Shown here: piece by piece, positions 15,116-21,520 of the stretch
How positions within the stretch are numbered: the stretch's first letter is position 1
How the letters are laid out: each line of letters opens with the position of its first letter
Assembly (NCBI RefSeq): GCF_002165305.2
Contig: NZ_CP032286.1
Coordinates: 1,984,001 to 2,048,000, forward strand
Origin: Acinetobacter sp. WCHA55
GTDB taxonomy: Bacteria > Pseudomonadota > Gammaproteobacteria > Pseudomonadales > Moraxellaceae
Reading direction: 5' to 3'
Length of the DNA: 64,000 bases
Notes under the pieces: generated by a model
Told to the model about the DNA's origin: nothing
Seen by the model: the letters and a program-made list of their open reading frames with translations, nothing else
Databases searched by the model: none
Program-made: the position numbers and the translations under genes

Positions 15116-16411
15116 ATGAAAAATGAAACTGAAATATTCGCGCTCGTTGACGTGAATAATTGCTATGTCTCGTGTGAACGTGTATTTAATCCCAAGCTCA
15201 ATGACCATCCCGTCATTGTGTTAAGTAATAATGATGGTTGTGTCGTTGCTCGAAGCCAAGAAGCCAAGGGTCTCGGCATTCGTATGGCTGTCCCTTTTTT
15301 TCAAATTCAAGAACTCGTCCAGCAGCACAATATTCAAGTATTTTCGAGTAACTATGCTTTATATGGGGAAATGTCTCGCCGCTTCATGCAGTTACTCGGA
15401 CAATATGTCGCAGCCGATGAACAGGAAATCTATTCGATTGATGAGTGTTTTTTAAAGCTGACGGCCTATGAGCATTTATTCGATATCACTGATTACGCCA
15501 AAGACATGAAAGACAAGGCATGGCAGTGGCTTGGTCTTCCCTGCTGTATTGGAATTGGTCGTTCCAAAACAGAAGCCAAAATAGCCAATCATCTGGCCAA
15601 GACAAATAAAGCGTTGAATGGCGTGTGCAATTTGGTACACATGGATCCATGTACGGCTGAATACATGCTTGCACATGTGGAGGTCGGTGAAGTCTGGGGA
15701 GTCGGTCGACAGAACTGCAAAAAGCTGAACTCGATGGCTATTTATACAGTTTTAGATTTGATCGAATCCAATCCGAGTGAAATCAAAAAGCACTTTAGCA
15801 TAGTGATGGAAAAGACTGTCCGTGAACTTCAAGGGATGTCTTGCATCAATATTGAAAGTGATGAGGTTGCGCATAAGCAAATTATTAGTAGTCGTTCCTA
15901 TGGTCAAGCTGTGTATGAAATTGATGACATCAAAGCCTCTGTACGCTTATATGTTGCCAGTGCAGTTAAACGCTTACGTCATGATGGCTCTATTTGTAAG
16001 ATGATCGGGGTATATATTCAAACAGGACGTTTTAGTCAAAGTGAACGTTATTCGCCCTATACCATTGTGCACATGCATGAACATACCGATGATCTACTTG
16101 AAATTACACAGGCGGCCATGAAAGGCATTGACCAAATTTACAAGTCAGGGTTTAAATACAAAAAGGCTGGTATCATCCTTTTAGAAATTATGGATAAATC
16201 TAAATTTGTGCATGATCTTTTTACCGATTATAACCATAAAAATGACCGTGAAGAGCTCTCAAATACGATAGATGCCATTACTGAACGCTATGGTAAAAAT
16301 ATGATTTCTTTAGGGGTTTGTCATGAGAAGAAACAACCTTGGCAAATGAATCAGTTCAATCGCTCCCCTGCCTATTTGAGTAACTGGTCGGAGCTCTTTA
16401 GAGTGGGCTGA
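15116..16411 (+). CDS. umuC: UmuC translesion DNA polymerase V subunit
   Basis: The 431-residue Y-family polymerase starts FALVDVNNCYVSCERVFNPK with the first catalytic Asp and has YSIDECFLKL with the second acidic pair. HhH and little-finger domains follow (GVGRQNCKKLNSM; SSRSYGQAVY). It copies past DNA lesions when joined with processed UmuD. Length and motifs are complete. It is second in the umuDC operon. The gene next to it is an acetyltransferase fragment followed by an IS and prophage genes, so umuDC may belong to either the host or a former prophage. Confidence 0.95.
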   Translation: MKNETEIFALVDVNNCYVSCERVFNPKLNDHPVIVLSNNDGCVVARSQEAKGLGIRMAVPFFQIQELVQQHNIQVFSSNYALYGEMSRRFMQLLGQYVAADEQEIYSIDECFLKLTAYEHLFDITDYAKDMKDKAWQWLGLPCCIGIGRSKTEAKIANHLAKTNKALNGVCNLVHMDPCTAEYMLAHVEVGEVWGVGRQNCKKLNSMAIYTVLDLIESNPSEIKKHFSIVMEKTVRELQGMSCINIESDEVAHKQIISSRSYGQAVYEIDDIKASVRLYVASAVKRLRHDGSICKMIGVYIQTGRFSQSERYSPYTIVHMHEHTDDLLEITQAAMKGIDQIYKSGFKYKKAGIILLEIMDKSKFVHDLFTDYNHKNDREELSNTIDAITERYGKNMISLGVCHEKKQPWQMNQFNRSPAYLSNWSELFRVG

Positions 16412-16473
16412 AGTTAAACCTTCATAAAAAATAGGTCACTTTCCACTGAACAAATACTCATAAGGATTTTTGA

Positions 16474-16611
16474 ATGAACATCACGATTAGAGACGAACAG
16501 CCAGAAGATGTTAAAGGCATTGAAACGTTGACTCGCACTGCATTTTTAAATGCAGAACATACCAGTCATACGGAACAGAGATGGATCCGTAAATTTGAAC
16601 AACTCCTATAA
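16474..16611 (+). pseudogene. GNAT acetyltransferase N-terminal fragment
   Basis: Behind an AAGGAT ribosome site is a 45-codon frame starting MNITIRDEQPEDVKGIETLT, typical of the first helix-strand of a YhbS-like GNAT N-acetyltransferase. Homology is lost after about residue 35 (SHTEQ), and the frame ends at a stop overlapping the left end of the IS3-family element. The acetyl-CoA-binding core is absent on both sides, so the gene is destroyed. Confidence 0.65.
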
Positions 16612-16664
16612 GTGATATTCTGCTCCTCAAATGATGTTATAAACATCAATATATGGAGTATTTT

Positions 16665-16970
16665 ATGGCACGTAGACCAAGAAGAAATCATTCAAATGAT
16701 TTTAAAGCTAAGGTAGCACTTGCTGCGATTAAAGCAGAAAAAACACTTGCTGAATTGAGTGCTGAGTTTGATGTTCATCAAAACCAAATTATTGACTGGA
16801 AAAATCAATTGATCTCAGCTTCCTCGCAAGCTTTCGATCAATCAAAAGCTCCAACAGAACCACCCATCGATCTAAAAAAACTACATGCAAAAATCGGTGA
16901 GCAGGCATTAGAAATTGATTTTTTAGAAGGTGTGTTGAAGAAACTGGGCCGCTTCAACCACAAAAGTTAA
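16665..16970 (+). CDS. IS3-family transposase OrfA
   Basis: The 101-residue protein has a helix-turn-helix (FKAKVALAAIKAEKTLAELS, EFDVHQNQIIDWK) and a C-terminal leucine-zipper-like helix (LHAKIGEQALEIDFLEGVLK). It is the DNA-binding half of the transposase. The start follows a TGGAG ribosome site. OrfB lies in the -1 frame, the usual IS3 arrangement. Confidence 0.9.
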   Translation: MARRPRRNHSNDFKAKVALAAIKAEKTLAELSAEFDVHQNQIIDWKNQLISASSQAFDQSKAPTEPPIDLKKLHAKIGEQALEIDFLEGVLKKLGRFNHKS

Positions 16971-17797
16971 TCGACGACTCACTTCAGATTTCAGTATCTA
17001 AGCAAGCTAAGCTGCTGAAAGTCTCCCGTGGTTGTTATTACTATCGCCCAAAACCTGTGAGTGCATCAGATCTGAAGCTGATGCGATGTATTGATGAATT
17101 ACATATGCAATATCCTTTTGCAGGCAGTCGTATGATGCGTGATTTGTTGAATCGTCAAGGACATCATATAGGACGACGTCATACACGTACTTTAATGAAG
17201 AAAATGGGTATTCAGGCGTTATATTGCAAACCAAATTTAAGCCAGGCTAATCAAGCTCACCGTAAATATCCATATCTGCTCAAAGGGTTGGCTATTCAGC
17301 GCAGTAATCAAGTGTGGTCTACGGATATAACGTATATCCCTATGGCAAAAGGCTTTGTTTATTTATGTGCTGTGATTGATTGGCATAGCCGCAAGGTACT
17401 TGCGCATAGGGTATCGATTAGTATGGAGGTGGATTTTTGTATTTCGGCTTTAAATGAAGCGATTGAAAAATATGGTCGACCTGAAATATTTAATACAGAC
17501 CAAGGCAGCCAGTTTACCAGTGATGCATTTATTGATGTATTGAAATCAAATGGCATTCAAATCAGTATGGATGGTAAAGGTCGATGGGTAGATAATGTGA
17601 TGGTTGAACGATTATGGCGGAGCGTTAAATATGAAGAGGTGTATCTCAAAGCTTATAGCAGTGTCACAGATGCGAAAAAGCAATTAAGTGCATATTTTGA
17701 GTTTTATAATTTGAAACGACCTCATTCGAGTCTAGACAAAATGACACCAAATGAGTTTTACTATGATCAGCTACCCCAACAAAACAAGGTGGCTTAA
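16961..17797 (+). CDS. IS3-family transposase OrfB
   Basis: This is the integrase-core half in the -1 frame relative to OrfA. It has an HTH_21-like segment (YPFAGSRMMRDLLNRQGHHI) and a DDE core: WSTDITYIP (Asp), FNTDQGSQFTSDAF (Asp) and the Glu within the following helix (VERLWRSVKYEEVYL). It is probably made as an OrfAB fusion by -1 frameshifting. The coordinate is the first codon with clear homology upstream of the GTG at 17057. The frame is complete. Confidence 0.88.
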   Translation, partial: QKLIDDSLQISVSKQAKLLKVSRGCYYYRPKPVSASDLKLMRCIDELHMQYPFAGSRMMRDLLNRQGHHIGRRHTRTLMKKMGIQALYCKPNLSQANQAHRKYPYLLKGLAIQRSNQVWSTDITYIPMAKGFVYLCAVIDWHSRKVLAHRVSISMEVDFCISALNEAIEKYGRPEIFNTDQGSQFTSDAFIDVLKSNGIQISMDGKGRWVDNVMVERLWRSVKYEEVYLKAYSSVTDAKKQLSAYFEFYNLKRPHSSLDKMTPNEFYYDQLPQQNKVA

Positions 17798-17864
17798 CTA
17801 GAGCGGAATATCACTTATAAATACGCTTTTAGTTGTTCAAACAAGTGGGACCACCTCTCTATCT

Positions 17865-18449
17865 TCATTTTAAGAAAAGTTGTTTTTCTTTACTTCGACG
17901 ATTCACAAGCCCCTGCATATGTTTTCCACCCGCGTTCACCCATACATCAAACTGATCTGCTGCACCACGAATATCATTGGCATTCAGATTTTTTACTAAA
18001 GTTGATTGACTAAAAGCACTAGCCCCAATGTTATAGGCAAGTGAAACTAGGGCATCGAACTGATTTTGATTAAGTTGCACTGTGACTGCATTATTTACAA
18101 CAACTTCAAACTTCTTTAAATCATGTGCCATGTATGTCTTAGCTTGTGCTTCCGTGCAGGTATCAGCTTTCTTAACTTTAATGCCGTTCGGATAAACTGT
18201 GGTACCGAAACCAATCGTCCACACTCCCACCCCATCATCATAGGCAGTAAGTCGCTTACCCTCGAAACTACAGATGAGATCCACGCCAAAAGGACTAACG
18301 GCCATCTGGTCGATCGCAAGACCCAACATATCAGCCACTGATGCATCTGTAGCTGTGGCAACCACTTGATTCGCAGCATCAACTTGTTTTTGAGTAAGTG
18401 TCCCACCGCTGATCTTTCTTAAAAAATCAAATATCTGTTTCATTTTCAC
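17865..18449 (-). CDS. Phage endolysin (GH24 lysozyme)
   Basis: The 194-residue T4-lysozyme-type muramidase has the catalytic Glu in LICSFEGKRLTAYDD and the downstream Asp/Thr region in GVWTIGFGTTVYPNGI. The C-terminal helical lobe ends AGGKHMQGLVNRRSKEKQLF. The N-terminal 50 residues are an unassigned extension without a signal anchor, so release would depend on the holin. It directly follows the holin gene (4-bp gap) in a lysis cassette. The rest of the prophage is not present. Confidence 0.9.
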   Translation of the reverse strand: MKMKQIFDFLRKISGGTLTQKQVDAANQVVATATDASVADMLGLAIDQMAVSPFGVDLICSFEGKRLTAYDDGVGVWTIGFGTTVYPNGIKVKKADTCTEAQAKTYMAHDLKKFEVVVNNAVTVQLNQNQFDALVSLAYNIGASAFSQSTLVKNLNANDIRGAADQFDVWVNAGGKHMQGLVNRRSKEKQLFLK

Positions 18450-18453
18450 TTAC

Positions 18454-18825
18454 TCACTTAAACATTGCTTTAAAAGCTGATCGAATTTCAAAAATTAACT
18501 CACCAATGGTTTTACCACGTAATAGCTGGATTGCTTGATACCAGATGCCAATTAAGAACATTCCAAAAATCGCAAAGATCAACATCACAAAGCCTTGTGT
18601 CATATGTGAATAAACATGCCAACCATAGTATTCAATAAATGCTGAACCACCATACAAACTAATCGCTACGCTAAATGTGAACTTCATGATCACACCCATC
18701 GTGATTTTAATTCGCCCTTCAGTGTCGATATCACCACTTAATGTAAGAGCAAAAATTGCCCCAACCACTGCAGCTATAATTTTAAAAAGCCATGGTAGGC
18801 CCTTGATGCTTAATGGGTCATTCAT
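18454..18825 (-). CDS. Phage holin-like membrane protein
   Basis: The 123-residue protein has three hydrophobic segments: LFKIIAAVVGAIFALTLSG, VIMKFTFSVAISLYGGSAF and GFVMLIFAIFGMFLIGIWY. It lies immediately upstream of the endolysin. Size, topology and position indicate a holin that permeabilises the inner membrane for the lysozyme. The start has an AGGAGTGG ribosome site. An intrinsic terminator lies just upstream, so the cassette once followed another minus-strand gene, now lost. Confidence 0.8.
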   Translation of the reverse strand: MNDPLSIKGLPWLFKIIAAVVGAIFALTLSGDIDTEGRIKITMGVIMKFTFSVAISLYGGSAFIEYYGWHVYSHMTQGFVMLIFAIFGMFLIGIWYQAIQLLRGKTIGELIFEIRSAFKAMFK

Positions 18826-18848
18826 AGACCACTCCTAATTTTTGGCAA

Positions 18849-18869
18849 TAAAAAAGCACCCGAAGGTGC
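18849..18869 (-). terminator. Intrinsic terminator upstream of the holin
   Basis: On the minus strand the stem GCACC-TTCG-GGTGC is followed by a run of T residues. It would have ended a transcript coming from the right, presumably a lost prophage gene. Confidence 0.75.
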
Positions 18870-18947
18870 CATTCACTTAATTTTTTGTCAGTTATGCGGT
18901 TTATGAAATTTCTTGCACACCCAAATCATCGCTACGGATAGCATCAT

Positions 18948-19055
18948 CTGGTAGGTATTTATAACATCACACAGAAGTATGGAAAGAAATACGCACAGGT
19001 ACTGGCTGGCCATGCAACTGTGAAGATGACGGATCACTATTTAGAAGGACATTAA
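18948..19055 (+). pseudogene. Tyrosine recombinase (integrase) C-terminal fragment
   Basis: The + strand frame that ends with TAA at 19053-19055 encodes KKYAQVLAGHATVKMTDHYL followed by EGH. This contains the last catalytic His (AGH) and the Tyr nucleophile (DHY) of a phage integrase. The frame is closed upstream, so only the last 30-odd codons remain. It ends 20 bp before the first copy of an 18-bp direct repeat, as expected for an int gene beside its attachment site. Confidence 0.75.
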
Positions 19056-19074
19056 GCGCCAAAACCAGAGCGGA

Positions 19075-19092
19075 TTAGCTACCGTTAGTCAT
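19075..19092 (+). repeat. 18-bp direct repeat, copy 1 (possible att site)
   Basis: TTAGCTACCGTTAGTCAT lies just downstream of the integrase fragment. An identical copy is at 21263-21280. Candidate attachment core. Confidence 0.6.
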
Positions 19093-19155
19093 GCCAATAA
19101 GCTGATGCTTTCATTACATGGATCATCAGCTTTGGTACATTAACCCAATTTTAAA

Positions 19156-20637
19156 TGTTATTCCTAAGTAGAAATGTCCTACCTAATAACCAAATAGAAA
19201 TGTCCTATATGGACATTTCCAAGTCAAGCACAGGATTTAGATTTCGTTCTTGAATTGCTGTTTTCTGTGCACGTCTGCTTGGCATCTTTTGAGAACGATT
19301 ACGTTTGTTTTGCTGTTCCAGTTCTTCATGCTGTTGTTGGATATGATTCAGAACAGCACCCAACCGTTTATTCTCAACAATCTCTCGCTGATTCAGCTGA
19401 CTTAATTTATCGAAGAGGCTGTAATTGATCTTTCGGCTATTATGCATGATGGCTACAGTACCATCCGGGTATTCAAGGAACTCAAGATACTTACCGATCA
19501 ACCTTTGATTTTCTTCGGTGTTTTCCAGGAGATATACGCATTTATCATAAGTAATCGTCAGACTATTCGTGACTCTGCGGGGTTCACGCCAAGTAAAAAT
19601 ATCATCTAATTCTTCGGCTGTTTCAGTGATAGACCGATGTAGATTCTTAGGATTAAAAGCCATCTTGGCGAACTTCTGATTGAACTCCTCAATGAAGCAG
19701 GGTAGCCAGACATTAGCTTGCTCAATCGAACAGATGCCTTTCAGGCGCATCTCCTTGATCAGACGGTCCTGAAGGGTTCTGTTGGCCCGTTCCACACGGC
19801 CTTTGGCCTGCGGTGAATTAGCGAAGATGATATCGATATTCAGGGTGCTGAGTACACGTCCAAACTGGGTAATCTTGGTGTCTTTCTTGCTGCTTTGATT
19901 CACTCTAAAGACTGAATGTTTGTCGCTGTAAAACGCTAAAGGCTTACCGTGCTGTTCGACATATAAGCGTGTTGAAATCATATAGTCAAAGGTTGATTCT
20001 GACTCACAGAAGCGTAAATGCTGCAATTTTCCTGTAGCATCATCGATAAACACCAGCAGACAGCATTTAGCAGCGCGTCCTTCAAACCAGTCATGGTGTG
20101 AGCCATCAATTTGGATCAGTTCACCAAAGCAATCCCGGTTGTAACGAGGCTGATACGGTCGTTTCAGGCGCTTGGATCTAGGCATCCATAAGTCAGCTGC
20201 AATCATCCAAGAACGCAGGGTTTCTACTGAAAGATCGAATCCATGTACGGTGGTAAGCTTTTCATGCGCTAAAGTGGGTCCGAAACCATGCAGTTGGTCA
20301 GAAACAATATTGAGGCACTTGAGTCTGAGTTCTTCAGGAAGTTTAGAATTGCTGATTTGGCCACGACCGGCATGGGCTAATGCAGATGGACCTTGAGCTT
20401 TGTATTTCTGCAGTAAGCGTCTGATCTGACGTTCTGAAATATGAAGTAGCTGAGCAGCCTGGGATTGAGTTATGCGTTGATCGCAGATTTCCTGCAAGAC
20501 CGACAATCGTTTAAGTTCTTTATCCGACATAGACACCAACATATCAAACCGTCCGCTAAGGAAATTGCAGAAGTGCATATTCTAAAAGCGGACATTTTTA
20601 CTTTGGAGAAACCGGACATTTCTATTTTGGAGTTACA
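19156..20637 (-). mobile_element. IS1202/ISNCY-type insertion sequence beside a dif-like site (1482 bp)
   Basis: The ends begin TGTTATTCC and (reverse complement) TGTAACTCC, and each contains two spaced copies of AAATGTCC. The element is flanked by a perfect 5-bp target duplication TTAAA (19151-19155 and 20638-20642). The right-hand duplication directly abuts the XerC arm of a dif-like site. That placement, 5 bp from the XerC arm, is the one described for IS1202-group elements that target dif/pdif sites. Confidence 0.88.
19205..20578 (-). CDS. Transposase of the IS1202/ISNCY-type element
   Basis: The frame of up to 457 residues has an N-terminal helix-turn-helix (QAAQLLHISERQIRRLLQKY) and a DDE integrase core with LIQIDGSHHDWFEGR (Asp), PLAFYSDKHSVFRVN (Asp) and AKGRVERANRTLQDRLIKE (Glu). 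The C-terminal part is rich in Gln/Arg/Lys (HEELEQQNKRNRSQKMPSRR). The start is uncertain: ATG at 20578, 20542 or 20530 (MSDKELKRLS) are all in frame and none has a good ribosome site. The frame is intact, so the element may be active. Confidence 0.92.
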   Translation of the reverse strand: MHFCNFLSGRFDMLVSMSDKELKRLSVLQEICDQRITQSQAAQLLHISERQIRRLLQKYKAQGPSALAHAGRGQISNSKLPEELRLKCLNIVSDQLHGFGPTLAHEKLTTVHGFDLSVETLRSWMIAADLWMPRSKRLKRPYQPRYNRDCFGELIQIDGSHHDWFEGRAAKCCLLVFIDDATGKLQHLRFCESESTFDYMISTRLYVEQHGKPLAFYSDKHSVFRVNQSSKKDTKITQFGRVLSTLNIDIIFANSPQAKGRVERANRTLQDRLIKEMRLKGICSIEQANVWLPCFIEEFNQKFAKMAFNPKNLHRSITETAEELDDIFTWREPRRVTNSLTITYDKCVYLLENTEENQRLIGKYLEFLEYPDGTVAIMHNSRKINYSLFDKLSQLNQREIVENKRLGAVLNHIQQQHEELEQQNKRNRSQKMPSRRAQKTAIQERNLNPVLDLEMSI

Positions 20638-20642
20638 TTAAA

Positions 20643-20670
20643 AATTCGTATAATCGCCATTATGTTAAAT
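20643..20670 (+). other. XerC/XerD recombination site (dif or pdif-like)
   Basis: AATTCGTATAA (XerC arm, 20643-20653), spacer TCGCCA (20654-20659) and TTATGTTAAAT (XerD arm, 20660-20670) together match the 11-6-11 layout of dif sites. The XerD arm is identical to that of E. coli dif, and the whole closely resembles the re27/pdif sites of Acinetobacter plasmids. It overlaps the stop codon of the following minus-strand gene. Confidence 0.85.
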
Positions 20671-21202
20671 GACCTCGCTCTTCTGGAGGTAAATAAATTA
20701 AGAAACCTTCAATAATTTGATCACTATATTCGTCTGAATATGCTGTTCTATAATTTGTTTCTATTTCAACGGGAATAAGTTCCCCTGCTTTATCACAATC
20801 TTCTTTATATTCAAGATAATGTTTATCACCCCAAAAATAAAAATTATATTGATCTCTGACAGAATCTAACCTATCTCCTATGCCTAGTAGCCCTAATAGT
20901 TTTCCTTGATATCCCTGACCAGCATAAATGAATTCTAGCCTTTGGGTACTAGAATTGAATGTTAGAGTGATGATCTTATTCCAATAACAATATATTTCAT
21001 TGATAGAATCACCCCAAGGTAAAATCTCATTTCGATGTAAAATTAGCCACTTATCTCTTTCGGAGTACGTGCTTTCTAATTCAGTATAATCATTAATAAT
21101 CTGATATTTTGAATTAGCCTTAAAACGTTCGAAATCTAATCCTAATGTGATATCAGCAATAGATTTTGTTGGAATAATTTCAGCTTCTAAATTGGGGATC
21201 AA
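20660..21202 (-). CDS. Orphan protein of unknown function at the dif-like site
   Basis: The 180-residue acidic, soluble protein starts IIPTKSIADITLGLDFERFK, a short motif seen at the front of many small accessory proteins, including immunity-type proteins of polymorphic toxins (weak inference). It has no signal peptide or membrane segment. The only usable start is a TTG at 21202 with AAGG upstream. Its stop codon lies inside the XerD arm, and an 18-bp repeat lies 61 bp upstream of its start, so it appears to be cargo of a small acquired segment. It is AT-richer than nearby core genes. Confidence 0.55.
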   Translation of the reverse strand: MIPNLEAEIIPTKSIADITLGLDFERFKANSKYQIINDYTELESTYSERDKWLILHRNEILPWGDSINEIYCYWNKIITLTFNSSTQRLEFIYAGQGYQGKLLGLLGIGDRLDSVRDQYNFYFWGDKHYLEYKEDCDKAGELIPVEIETNYRTAYSDEYSDQIIEGFLIYLPPEERGHLT

Positions 21203-21262
21203 TTGCTCATACCTTACAAAGAATTAGTTTTCAAAAATATAGATGTCCAATTAGTTATTGAT

Positions 21263-21280
21263 TTAGCTACCGTTAGTCAT
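21263..21280 (+). repeat. 18-bp direct repeat, copy 2
   Basis: This is identical to 19075-19092 (TTAGCTACCGTTAGTCAT). The two copies bracket the IS, the dif-like site and the orphan gene. This copy lies 136 bp from tRNA-Val and does not overlap it. Confidence 0.6.
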
Positions 21281-21363
21281 CGTTTTTAAATTTAAATAGG
21301 CGAGTTTTCCACATTGGGGAATTACGCCATTCCCCGAAGAGACCCCGAAAGTTCTCCGAAAAC

Positions 21364-21387
21364 AAAAAGCCCACTTTTGAAGTGGGC
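21364..21387 (-). terminator. Terminator after tRNA-Val
   Basis: On the minus strand GCCCACTT-CAA-AAGTGGGC is followed by TTTTT, 28 bp beyond the 3' end of the tRNA. Confidence 0.85.
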
Positions 21388-21415
21388 TTTAAGTTACTGA
21401 ATTAACAGCTATATT

Positions 21416-21492
21416 TGGTAGGCATATCCAGACTCGAACTGGAGACCTCTACGATGTCAACGTAGCGCTCTAACCAACTGAGCTATACGCCT
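21416..21492 (-). tRNA. tRNA-Val (anticodon GAC)
   Basis: The 77-nt cloverleaf has acceptor arms AGGCGTA/TATGCCT, a D-arm AGCTCAGTTGGTTAGAGC, an anticodon stem CTACG/CGTAG around TTGACAT (anticodon GAC), the T-loop TTCGAGT and an encoded ACCA end. A terminator follows. tRNA genes are common integration targets, but no tRNA fragment is repeated in the window. Confidence 0.95.
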
Positions 21493-21520
21493 ATATGCCA
21501 CGCATCATATTCAGTTTTTT

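Larger units (their letters stand above)
16607..17819 (+). mobile_element. IS3-family insertion sequence (1213 bp)
   Basis: Terminal inverted repeats TATAAGTGATATTC(T/C)GCTC are present at both ends and enclose two overlapping frames of IS3 type. No target duplication is seen (CTCC left, AATA right). The flanks themselves carry an 11-bp inverted repeat, so the IS seems to sit inside the loop of an older hairpin. I cannot assign a registered name. Confidence 0.85.

Noticed and set aside
21416..21492. tRNA-Val as the prophage attachment site
   Set aside because: No part of the tRNA is repeated on the left side. The 18-bp repeat lies 136 bp away and does not overlap it.
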